DNA of 27,107 bases. Origin: JAWVEV01 sp033856535 (lineage in GTDB: Bacteria > Actinomycetota > Thermoleophilia > Miltoncostaeales > Miltoncostaeaceae). The stretch's first letter is position 1; each line of letters opens with the position of its first letter. This document shows, piece by piece, positions 15,460 to 23,294 of this stretch. The notes under the pieces are model-generated. The model was not told the origin of the DNA, did no database searches, and saw nothing but the letters and a program-made list of their open reading frames with translations. The translations under genes were made by a program, and so were the position numbers. Location of the stretch: the NCBI GenBank assembly GCA_033856535.1, contig JAWVEV010000083.1:1-27107 (forward strand). The letters are read 5' to 3'.

Positions 15460-16372
15460 CGCCGATTGCACGGGTGCCGTGTCGAGCCCCCGAGACATCC
15501 CGCGCCTCTCCGCCGTCGTGATCACCTGGAACGAGCGCGAGGAGCTCGCGCGCTGCCTCGAAGCGCTCGCCGCGCACTCGGCCGAGGGCGGCCAGGAGGT
15601 CATCGTGGTCGACAACGCGTCGACCGACGGCAGCGACGCGGTGCTCGCCCGCCACCCCGAGGTGCGCGTGATCCGCAACGCGGAGAACCGCGGCGTCACG
15701 GTCGCTCGCAACCAGGGCCTGGCGCAGGCGCGCGGCCGGTACGTGGCGATGCTCGACTCGGACGCCTATGTCGGCCCGGGTGCGCTCGAGCGCCTCTGCG
15801 CCCACCTCGACGACAACCCGGACGTCGGCATGGTCGGGCCCGAGTTGCGCTACGAGGACGGCTCGCTCCAGATGTCCTGCCGGCGGGTCCCGTCGCCGCT
15901 CGCCGTGGTGGCCAATCGCCTCCCCGGCGTCGCTTGGTTGCACGAGGGCCGCGCCCGCCGGCGGTACCTGATGCTCGACGAGCCGCACGAGCGCACCATG
16001 GACGTTGAGTACCTCCTCGGCGCCACGATGGTCTTCGCCCGCGACGCGGCCGAGCGGATCGGCCGCTTCGACGAGCGGTTCGGCTTCAGCACCCCCGGCG
16101 GCTACGGCTTCGACGACGCCGACTGGGCGGTGCGGATGCGCCGCGCCGGCCGGCGGGTGGTCTACCTGCCCGCCGCCAAGGTGGTCCACGGGTACCGCCG
16201 CCGGCTCGCCAAGCAGCCGGTCTCCCGCCAGAGCGCGGGCCTGGCCGTGAGCTACCTGATGCTGCGGCTGAAGCACCTCGGCGCCCTCGGGCGCGCGGCG
16301 TCAAGCGAGGGGCTCGCCGTCGTCGCCGGCGCGGGGCGGCCGGCCTTCAAGGTGGCCCTCCAGCACGACTGA
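15446..16372 (+). CDS. Family 2 glycosyltransferase (rhamnosyltransferase-like)
   Basis: 308 aa from GTG 15446, preceded by GGGGAG five bases upstream; a second GTG at 15479 would remove 11 residues. The GT-A fold is shown by SAVVITWNEREELARCLEAL, VVDNASTDGSD, the metal-binding LDSDAY (DxD) and GYGFDDADWAVRMRRAG, the usual acidic motif of the acceptor half. It should add one sugar from an NDP-sugar to the growing lipid-linked chain in the cytosol. The start lies inside the ligase gene, so the two are translationally coupled. Its last 72 bases overlap the 3' end of the opposite-strand glycosyltransferase. Confidence 0.93.
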   Translation: MAPRSADCTGAVSSPRDIPRLSAVVITWNEREELARCLEALAAHSAEGGQEVIVVDNASTDGSDAVLARHPEVRVIRNAENRGVTVARNQGLAQARGRYVAMLDSDAYVGPGALERLCAHLDDNPDVGMVGPELRYEDGSLQMSCRRVPSPLAVVANRLPGVAWLHEGRARRRYLMLDEPHERTMDVEYLLGATMVFARDAAERIGRFDERFGFSTPGGYGFDDADWAVRMRRAGRRVVYLPAAKVVHGYRRRLAKQPVSRQSAGLAVSYLMLRLKHLGALGRAASSEGLAVVAGAGRPAFKVALQHD

Positions 16373-17491
16373 CAGGGCCGCCAGCCGGTCCGCCCAGGTG
16401 TTCGCGGCCGCGACGGCGCGCCGCTCATCGACCCGCCCGTCGCCCATGGCCCGCTCGGCCGCGGCGACGAAGCCCTCCCGGCCGGTCCCGGTGGCGACCA
16501 GGTCGCCCAGCTCGGCCAGGTCGGGCAGCGGCACGCCGGCCACCGGCAGTCCGGCCGCCAGGTACTGGTGGAGCTTCGCCGGATAGGTGTAGCGGGTCAT
16601 CGGGATGTCGGCGTAGGGCATCAGCCCCAGGTCGAAGGCCGCCAGAACCCCCGGCACGGCGTCGATCGGGACCTGGTCGCGCATGAGCACGTTCGGCAGC
16701 TCGCGCAGCTCGGACACGTCGAGATCGGTCACCGGGCCGACCACCGGGACGCTCCACTCCGGGTGCGCCCGGGCCACCGCGGCGATCAGCGCCGGGTCGA
16801 TCCGGTGGTCGACGCTGCCCAGGTAGCCCGCCACGGGGCGGCGCAGCGCGGCCGCCCAGGCCGGCGGGCGCGCGCCGGCGTAGGGCGCCGGGTCGACCCC
16901 GCTCGGGATCCGGTAGACGTGCGGGTGGAGCGGGCCGCGCTCGCGCAGCAGCTCGATCCCGTCGACCACCACGGCGCCGGCCCGGCCGATCAGCTCGCGC
17001 TCGACGGCCTCGGTGCCGGGGGGCGCGGTGGGCCGGTGCCGGTGCGACTGGGTGCAGTGGTAGAGGACCAGGTCCTCGCCGAAGGCGCCGACGAGATCCA
17101 GCGTGAGCCGGGACGGCGTGTAGATCCAGAGCACCAGCGGGCGGTCGGCGGGGGAGAGGCGGATCCGCGCCTTGACCAGCTCGCGGCTCAGGATCCGCGC
17201 CGCCCGCGAGCTCGCGCCCGGCACGACCAGCGGGGAGACCAGCTCGACCCCCGGCGCGGGGGTCCGGCCGGGGCCGGGACCGGTGCCGCCGCCGCGCCGG
17301 CGCAGCCCGCGGGCCAGGCGGCCGGCCGCGCGCCGCGCGTCGTGGGCCTTGAGGCGCCGCCAGGCCAGCGTCTCGACGTAGATCACCCGGTTGCCGGCGG
17401 CCCCGAGCCGCCGGGCGATCTCCTGCGGGCCGTGCCAGGGCGCGCTCCAATCGACCGCCGAGAGGTAGACGATCGTCGCGCCGGAGATCAC
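16301..17491 (-). CDS. GT4-like (GT-B fold) glycosyltransferase
   Basis: 396 aa from GTG 17491, which overlaps the upstream gene's TGA as GTGA. It is a GT-B fold: an N-terminal half with LSAVDWSAPWHGPQEIARRL, a central IPSGVDPAPYAG (start of the donor domain) and VAGYLGSVDHRIDPALIAAVA. The C-terminal half has FDLGLMPYADIPMTRYTYPAKLHQYLAAGLPV, the position of the GT4 sugar-nucleotide motif. It is a clear paralogue of the gene just upstream in the same operon. It probably extends the surface glycan in the cytosol; donor and acceptor unknown. Its C-terminus overlaps the convergent GT2 gene by 72 bases. Confidence 0.92.
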   Translation of the reverse strand: MISGATIVYLSAVDWSAPWHGPQEIARRLGAAGNRVIYVETLAWRRLKAHDARRAAGRLARGLRRRGGGTGPGPGRTPAPGVELVSPLVVPGASSRAARILSRELVKARIRLSPADRPLVLWIYTPSRLTLDLVGAFGEDLVLYHCTQSHRHRPTAPPGTEAVERELIGRAGAVVVDGIELLRERGPLHPHVYRIPSGVDPAPYAGARPPAWAAALRRPVAGYLGSVDHRIDPALIAAVARAHPEWSVPVVGPVTDLDVSELRELPNVLMRDQVPIDAVPGVLAAFDLGLMPYADIPMTRYTYPAKLHQYLAAGLPVAGVPLPDLAELGDLVATGTGREGFVAAAERAMGDGRVDERRAVAAANTWADRLAALSVVLEGHLEGRPPRAGDDGEPLA

Positions 17492-18660
17492 GCCCGGCCC
17501 TCGCGCTCGGCGATCGCCGCCTCGATCAGCGCGGAGAGGCCCGCCGCCCGCGCGGGCCAGGCGTCGCCGGCCACCGCCGCCCGACGCGCCTCGGGGTCTG
17601 CCCGCCCTCGCCCGGCGAGCGCCTCGCCGACCGCGGCGACGAACTCCGCCTCGCCGGCGCAGACGCGCACCACGTCCGACAGCCGGTCGAGCTCGGGCAG
17701 GTCGATCGCCACGCAGGGCAGGCCGGCGGCCAGGTACTCGAGCGCCTTCATCGGGAAGCCGACCTCGGTCTGGCCGGTGCGCCGGTAGGGCATCAGGCCG
17801 ACGTCGAGCGCGGCGACGTGGGCGGGCATCGCGACGTGCGGAATCGCGGCGAGCACGTGGACGTTCGCCATGCCGGCGAGCGGGCCGAGCGCGTGCCCCG
17901 GCGCGACGCCGCCGATCACCACCACGCTCGCCTCGGGATGGCGGCGGGCGACCGCGGCCAGCAGGCCCGCGTCCAGGCGGTCGTCCACCGGCCCGGTGTA
18001 GCCGAGCCGGGGCCGGGGGATCCGGGCCAGGCCGGCCGGCTCCGGCCAGGTCCGCGAGAAGCGCTCCAGGTCGACGCCGTGGCGGTGCAGCACGGCCCGC
18101 CGCGCCAGGGGGGCGACGTGGGCGAGCAGCCCCTCCGAGGTCGCGACGACCAGGTCGGCACGGGCGAGGAGCCGGCGCTCGGCGTCGACCAGCGCGCGCC
18201 GGGCGCGCGGCGGGTAGCCGAAGCTCTCGTACCGGTCGGCGCACTCGTAGACCACCAAGCGCTCGCCCAGGCGCCCGATCAGGCGGACCAGCTCGGGGGT
18301 GGGGAAGCGGAACCAGAGCACCGGCCGCGCGAGGGCCTGGTCGGCCAGGCGGGGCTCCAGCTGGCGCAGCAGCAGCCGGTCGTTGGCGGCATCGGTGAGC
18401 CGGTGGTGGCGGGGCGGGAGAAGCGCCAGCTGCAGGGTCGGCGCCGGGCGGAGGATGCCGCGCTCGCGACCGCCGGCGAGCCGGCGCCGGGCGTAGCGGG
18501 CGAGCTTGCCGAGGTTGCGCGGCCGTGGGTTCGCCACCCCGAGCTGGTCCACGAAGAGCACCGGGTGCCCGACGGCGCGCAGGCCGGCGATCTTCAGCCA
18601 GGGCTCCGGGTTGTGGAAGTCGGCCGGCATGTCGGCGAACCAGACGATCGGCGCGGCCAC
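17488..18660 (-). CDS. GT4-like (GT-B fold) glycosyltransferase
   Basis: 390 aa from GTG 18660; no strong Shine-Dalgarno is seen. It begins VWFADMPADFHNPEPWLKIA, typical of a GT-B acceptor domain. Later come HRHGVDLERFSR, RLGYTGPVDDRLDAGLLAAVA, and DVGLMPYRRTGQTEVGFPMKALEYLAAGLP with the Glu expected to contact the sugar donor. It is paralogous to the downstream gene, sharing the Y-x-G-x-V-D-x-R and GLMPY-to-YLAAGLP segments, so the pair arose by tandem duplication. It is the first gene of a two-gene minus-strand unit, divergent from the tandem-GT2/ABC exporter unit. Confidence 0.92.
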   Translation of the reverse strand: MAAPIVWFADMPADFHNPEPWLKIAGLRAVGHPVLFVDQLGVANPRPRNLGKLARYARRRLAGGRERGILRPAPTLQLALLPPRHHRLTDAANDRLLLRQLEPRLADQALARPVLWFRFPTPELVRLIGRLGERLVVYECADRYESFGYPPRARRALVDAERRLLARADLVVATSEGLLAHVAPLARRAVLHRHGVDLERFSRTWPEPAGLARIPRPRLGYTGPVDDRLDAGLLAAVARRHPEASVVVIGGVAPGHALGPLAGMANVHVLAAIPHVAMPAHVAALDVGLMPYRRTGQTEVGFPMKALEYLAAGLPCVAIDLPELDRLSDVVRVCAGEAEFVAAVGEALAGRGRADPEARRAAVAGDAWPARAAGLSALIEAAIAEREGRA

Positions 18661-18815
18661 CGGACCAGCCTATTCCCTAGCGCCGGGCCTCAAGTCGCTC
18701 GCGAGCGGAGCCGAGGACCAGCGTGCGCCCGGTGCCTAAGGCCGTCCCGGCGCGGGGACTACGCTGGTGCAGCACCGGTTCGGTTCGGGTCCACGGAAGA
18801 GGAGAGCGGTCGCAG
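18661..18815. other. Divergent promoter region between glycosyltransferase operons
   Basis: 155 bp between the minus-strand GT4 pair and the plus-strand GT2/ABC unit. GGAAGAGGAGAG (18795-18806) is the Shine-Dalgarno of the plus-strand gene. No promoter hexamers stand out. Confidence 0.5.
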
Positions 18816-21239
18816 ATGTCCGCGGGGGAGCGGAAGAGGCTGGTGGTGGCCGTCGACGTCGACGCGCCGCCGCAGGACCTCGACCTCGAGGGCCACGACG
18901 GCGCGCTGATCGTCGTCATGCTCGATGGCGCCCCGATCACGCGCTTCACCGTGAGCGGGCCCGAGCACGTCGAGCGCGGGTCGATCCCCGGCGAGCTCAT
19001 CGCGACCGTCCTGCGCCGCGACCTCTGGTGGGAGATCGAGCGCCGGCGGCTGACGCGGCGCCTCGAGGAGCGGCTCGGCGTGGTCCCGCAGGACGACCTG
19101 AGGATCACCGTCGCGGTGTGCACCCGGGATCGCCCGCAGCAGATCGAGGGCGCCCTGCGCTCGATCGCCGCGCTGGACCCCGCGCCGGACCGCGTCCTGA
19201 TCGTGGACAACGCGCCGACGGTGCCCTGCCGCGAGGTGGTCGAGCGGTACGGCTTCGACTACGCGCTCGAGCCGAAGCCGGGTCTCGACAACGCGCGCAA
19301 CCGCGCGATCGCCGAGTGCACGACCGAGATCATCGCCTTCACCGACGACGACTGCCGGCCGGTCGTCCCGTGGCTGGCCGACCTGCCGCGCTTCTTCGGC
19401 GAGGGCGCGACCGGCGCGGTCACCGGGTGGGGCTGCGCGTACCGGCTGGACTCGGCGGCGCAGATCGCGTTCGAGGCCACGGGCGGCTTCAGCCGCGGCT
19501 GGTCCGTGCGCCGGTTCGATTGGGAGTCGCTCGACCCCGCGGCCGCCGGGTCGACCGGCGCCGGCGCAAACATGGCCTACCGGGTCGACCTGCTGCGCGA
19601 GCTCGGCGGCTTCCCGCCCGAGCTGGACGCCGGGACGCCCACCCAGTCCGGCGGCGACATCTACGTGCTCGGGCGGGTCCTGGCCAGCGGACACCGGGTG
19701 ACCTTCAACCCGGCGTCGATGGTCTGGCACGACCACCGCGGCGACGTGACCGAGCTGCGGCGCGTGATGCACGGCTACGGGCTCGGCATCGGCTCGTTCG
19801 TGAGCCGCTCGCTGATCGACGACCGCGAGCCGAAGTTCCTGTCGGCCGCGGCCTGGCCGCTGAAGAACCTGCTCGCCACGCTTCGCTCCTACCGCTGGAA
19901 GTCGGCGGGCCGGCTCGAGGTGCTCGCGGCGGCCGAGCAGGCGCGCGGGCTGGTCGAGGCCCCCTTCATCTACGCGAAGGCGCGCCGGCGGCTCGGCGGT
20001 CCCCGCCACGCGCCCCGGTTCCCGCGCCTCGCCGGCCGGCGCCGGGCCGCGCGCGGGCCCGCGTCCGGCGGCTCGGGCCGGGCGGAGCTGAGCGTGATCG
20101 TCCCGACCATGCCGTCGCGCGGGCCGATGCTCGCCCGCTGCGTGGCCGCGCTGAACGACCAGACGCTCGACCGCGACCGCTACGAGGTCATCGTGGTCCC
20201 GAACGGGCCGGAGGCGCGCGAGACGGCGCTGCGCGGCGCGGACCGGGTCCTGGCGGTGCCCGAGCCCGGTGCGGCGGTCGCCCGCAACGCCGGGGCCGAG
20301 GCCGCCCGCGGCGAGCTGCTGGTGTTCATGGACGACGACATCCTGGCCGAGCCCGGATGCCTGGAGGCGCACCTCTCGGCCCTTCGCGAGGCGCCGGGCG
20401 TGAGCCTGGGCCCGGCGTACCCGCCGGGGGTGGGGTCGACGCTGGCCGAGCAGGCGTCATCGCGGTGGTGGTTCGACCATTACGCGCGCAAGCACCGGCC
20501 GGGCCACCGGTTCACCTTCGTCGACTTCCTGACGGGCAACCTCGGCATCTCGCGCGAGCTCTACCTCGAGCTCGACGGCCTGGACCCGGCCTTCGGCGCC
20601 CACCGGCGCGAGGACTGGGAGATGGGGTGCCGGATCCTCGAGCGCGGGATCGTCATGCGGGCGACCCCGGACGCGGTGGCCATCCACCATCACAAGGCGA
20701 CCGCGATGCGGCTGCTCAAGGACGCGCTGCGCGAGGGCCACGGCGACGTGCTCCTGACCGGGCGCCACCCGGTCGTGCACCGCAGCCTGCCGCTCTGGGG
20801 TCGGGTGAACCCCGACGACGTCGGCGGCGAGCGGTGGCTCCTCAACCTCGCCCTCGCCCGGGCCGTGACGGGCCCCCTCTCCGGGCCCGTGGCGGCGGCG
20901 CTGGCCGGCCTGGAGGCCGCTCGCCTGCGCGGCCGCTGGCTGCGCGTCGTCCACCGGCTGATGGGCGCCTGCTACCGGCTCGGCGTGCAGGGCGCGCTGG
21001 ACGCCGGCCTGGCGCTGCCATCGCGGACGCCGGCCCGGACCTACGTCGACATCGACTCGGACGCCCCCATCGAGGTGGGGGTGGCGCTGGGCGAGATCGT
21101 GTTCCGGGAGGCCGGGGTCGAGCTCACCACGGTCCTCCCGCCGGACGGCCAGTGGGACGGGCAGCTGCTCGCGGAGTGGGCCGCCGACGGCGCGACCGCG
21201 CCCTCGGTGATCCTCGCCGGGCAGCGCGCGGAGACGTGA
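18816..21239 (+). CDS. Tandem two-domain family 2 glycosyltransferase
   Basis: 807 aa. The frame is open from 18723, but ATG 18816 sits 9 bases after GGAGAG and is preferred. An N-terminal ~95-residue prefix (LVVAVDVDAPPQDLDLEGHD) precedes the first GT-A domain (~97-400: ITVAVCTRDRP, LIVDNAP, FTDDDC with DxD-type Asp at ~177-179). The second GT-A domain starts near 425 (LSVIVPTMPSRG), with FMDDDI at ~506-508 and the acceptor-side acid motif HRREDWEMG at ~599-600. A C-terminal ~150 residues of unclear fold follow. Two active-looking domains could add two sugars in turn. The stop overlaps the ABC permease start as GTGA, tying it to export. Confidence 0.9.
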   Translation: MSAGERKRLVVAVDVDAPPQDLDLEGHDGALIVVMLDGAPITRFTVSGPEHVERGSIPGELIATVLRRDLWWEIERRRLTRRLEERLGVVPQDDLRITVAVCTRDRPQQIEGALRSIAALDPAPDRVLIVDNAPTVPCREVVERYGFDYALEPKPGLDNARNRAIAECTTEIIAFTDDDCRPVVPWLADLPRFFGEGATGAVTGWGCAYRLDSAAQIAFEATGGFSRGWSVRRFDWESLDPAAAGSTGAGANMAYRVDLLRELGGFPPELDAGTPTQSGGDIYVLGRVLASGHRVTFNPASMVWHDHRGDVTELRRVMHGYGLGIGSFVSRSLIDDREPKFLSAAAWPLKNLLATLRSYRWKSAGRLEVLAAAEQARGLVEAPFIYAKARRRLGGPRHAPRFPRLAGRRRAARGPASGGSGRAELSVIVPTMPSRGPMLARCVAALNDQTLDRDRYEVIVVPNGPEARETALRGADRVLAVPEPGAAVARNAGAEAARGELLVFMDDDILAEPGCLEAHLSALREAPGVSLGPAYPPGVGSTLAEQASSRWWFDHYARKHRPGHRFTFVDFLTGNLGISRELYLELDGLDPAFGAHRREDWEMGCRILERGIVMRATPDAVAIHHHKATAMRLLKDALREGHGDVLLTGRHPVVHRSLPLWGRVNPDDVGGERWLLNLALARAVTGPLSGPVAAALAGLEAARLRGRWLRVVHRLMGACYRLGVQGALDAGLALPSRTPARTYVDIDSDAPIEVGVALGEIVFREAGVELTTVLPPDGQWDGQLLAEWAADGATAPSVILAGQRAET

Positions 21240-22036
21240 GCGAGGCGATCGCCCACCCGGCCGTCCGCGGCGGCCTTCGCGCGTGGCTGCGCCGGCGCGA
21301 GCTCGTCCTGCACCTGGCGGGGCGCCAGCTCAGCTCGACCCACCGGCGCACCGCGCTCGGCTGGAGCTGGCCGCTGCTGGTCCAGCTCGCCCAGCTCGCC
21401 GTGCTGGTCTTCCTGTTCGGCCGCGTGCTCCGGCTCGACATCGCGCACTACCCGACCTTCGTCTTCTCCGGGCTGATCTTCTGGGCCTGGCTCCAGAGCG
21501 GCGTCACCGCGGCGGCCGGGGCGGTCACCGACGGCGCCGCGCTCGTGCGCGAGCCGAAGATGCCGACCATGGTGCTGCCGCTGGTGGCGATCGCGGTCAC
21601 CGGCTTCGACCTGCTGATCGCGCTGCCCATCCTGCTCGTGATGGTGCACGCGACGGTGGGGCTCACCTGGTCGCTCGCGTTCCTCCCGGTCCTGCTCATC
21701 GTGCAGGCGGCGCTGATGGCCGGGCTGGCGCTGCTCGTGTCGGCCGCGCACGTGCACGTGCGGGACGTCAAGCCGCTGGTCGGCGTGTTCTTCCTGATCG
21801 TCTTCTACCTGACGCCGGTCTTCTACGACCTGAACGTCGTGCCCGAGAGCTTCCGGACGCTCTACGACGTCAACATCTTCGCCACCCTCGTGAACGGCTA
21901 CCACTCGGTCTTCATGGAGGGCGCGGTGCCGGACCTCGGCCCGCTCGCGATCGTCGCCGCCGTGGCCGTCGTCGTCCTGGTGGCCGGGATCGCGGCCTTC
22001 CGCCGGCTCAGCCCGGGATTCGTCGATGAGCTCTGA
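21236..22036 (+). CDS. ABC-2 type polysaccharide exporter, permease (Wzm-like)
   Basis: 266 aa from GTG 21236, overlapping the previous stop by 3 bases. The cytosolic N-terminus has RRRELVLHLAGRQLSSTHRRTALGWSWPLL, the amphipathic start typical of ABC2_membrane polysaccharide/teichoic-acid exporters. Six hydrophobic segments follow, with LVREPKMPTMVLPLV in the conserved cytosolic loop and YLTPVFYDLNVVPESFRTLYDVN in the late re-entrant part. It would form the membrane channel for the lipid-linked glycan with the ATPase encoded next, which it overlaps by 11 bases. Confidence 0.93.
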   Translation: MSEAIAHPAVRGGLRAWLRRRELVLHLAGRQLSSTHRRTALGWSWPLLVQLAQLAVLVFLFGRVLRLDIAHYPTFVFSGLIFWAWLQSGVTAAAGAVTDGAALVREPKMPTMVLPLVAIAVTGFDLLIALPILLVMVHATVGLTWSLAFLPVLLIVQAALMAGLALLVSAAHVHVRDVKPLVGVFFLIVFYLTPVFYDLNVVPESFRTLYDVNIFATLVNGYHSVFMEGAVPDLGPLAIVAAVAVVVLVAGIAAFRRLSPGFVDEL

Positions 22037-23270
22037 CGCCGGCGCCGGCATCCGCCTCGAGGGCGTGACCAAGCGCTACCCGCGCCGGCGCGGCTCGGCG
22101 TACTCGGTGCGGGCGCTGCTCTTCGAGCGGGCGACGCGGGACGGCGGGACCTTCGAGGCGCTGCGCGACGTGACCTTCGCCGTGCGCCCGGGCACCACCA
22201 CCGGCCTGATCGGGGGCAACGGCGCCGGCAAGTCGACGCTGCTCCGGGTCGCCGCCGGCCTCACGCCGCCCACCGAGGGCCGCGTGATGATCCCGCCCGA
22301 CACCCAGTCGGTGCTCGGCCTGGGCGCCAGCTTCGACGGGACCCTGACCGGCCGCGAGAACGCCCTGACGGCGCTCATCGTGAACGGGATGAGCCGTCGC
22401 GAGGCGCGGGGGCGGCTGGAGGACGTGCGCGCCTTCTCCGAGCTCGAGAGCTTCTTCGACAGCCCGGTCCGCACCTACAGCGCGGGCATGGGGCTGCGGC
22501 TCGCCTTCGGGGTGTCCGCGCAGTTCCGCGCCGCCGCCTTCCTGGTCGACGAGGTGCTGTCCGTCGGCGACCTGGCCTTCGAGCAGAAGTGCATCGACCA
22601 CCTCGGCGGCCTCAAGCGGGGCGGCGCCACGATCATGATGGCCTCGCACGACCTGGGCCGGATCGAGGAGCTCTGCGACGAGGTCGTGTGGATGCACGGC
22701 GGGCGGGTGCACATGCTCGGGGCGGCCGGCGAGGTCGTCGCCGCGTACCGCGACGCGATGCGCTCGAAGACCCTCGACCTGACCCCGGTCGACGGCGTCG
22801 GCCCCGACGCGGAGGGCCTCGAGCTGCGGCGCAACCGGTTCGGCTCGCAGGAGCTGCGGCTGGAGCGCGTGCTGCTCAACGGCGCGCGGGACGCGGCCAT
22901 CCCCCAGGGCGGGGCGCTGCGGATCGAGGCCCGGGTGGCGGCGGGATCGCGGCCCGCGAGGGCCGTCGTCGGGATCTCGGTCCGGCCGGCGGCGAGCGCC
23001 CAGGAGATCGTGAGCGAGTACGTCGAGCTGGGGACCGTCGCGGACGATCGGCGCCTGGCGCTCGAGCTCGAGCGGCTGGACCTGGCGCCGGGCGCCTACT
23101 TGGTCGACATCGGCCTCTACCGCTCGGACTGGGAGTCGGCCTTCGACTACCACTGGGGCGCACACGCGCTCCAGGTCGACGGCGAGGTGGCCGGCGCGCG
23201 GCTGCTGGCGCCGCCCGCCCGGTGGAGCATCGACTCGGCCGAGGCCGAGGCGCCCAGCCCCACCCCCTGA
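22026..23270 (+). CDS. ABC exporter ATP-binding protein with C-terminal substrate-binding-like domain (Wzt-like)
   Basis: 414 aa from ATG 22026, inside the end of the permease gene. Walker A GGNGAGKSTLL (~63-73), signature YSAGMGLRLAF (~151-161), Walker B AAFLVDEVLSVGD (~170-182) and the H-loop SHDL (His ~208) are all intact. After ~240 residues comes a C-terminal extension with a beta-rich segment (LRIEARVAAGSRPARAVVGISV; DWESAFDYHWGAHALQVDG) like the Wzt carbohydrate-recognition domain, which in O9a-type systems binds the finished chain end. This suggests export of a fully built, terminus-recognised polysaccharide. The stop is followed by a palindromic terminator. Confidence 0.94.
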   Translation: MSSDAGAGIRLEGVTKRYPRRRGSAYSVRALLFERATRDGGTFEALRDVTFAVRPGTTTGLIGGNGAGKSTLLRVAAGLTPPTEGRVMIPPDTQSVLGLGASFDGTLTGRENALTALIVNGMSRREARGRLEDVRAFSELESFFDSPVRTYSAGMGLRLAFGVSAQFRAAAFLVDEVLSVGDLAFEQKCIDHLGGLKRGGATIMMASHDLGRIEELCDEVVWMHGGRVHMLGAAGEVVAAYRDAMRSKTLDLTPVDGVGPDAEGLELRRNRFGSQELRLERVLLNGARDAAIPQGGALRIEARVAAGSRPARAVVGISVRPAASAQEIVSEYVELGTVADDRRLALELERLDLAPGAYLVDIGLYRSDWESAFDYHWGAHALQVDGEVAGARLLAPPARWSIDSAEAEAPSPTP

Positions 23271-23284
23271 GCGCCGGCCGGCGC
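23271..23284. terminator. Palindromic GC terminator between convergent genes
   Basis: GCGCCGGCCGGCGC is a perfect 14-base palindrome directly after the Wzt-like stop and just before the convergent stop at 23295. Flanking CCCC and GGGG runs could lengthen the stem in either transcript. It is a candidate bidirectional terminator. Confidence 0.5.
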
Positions 23285-23294
23285 CCGGCGGGGG

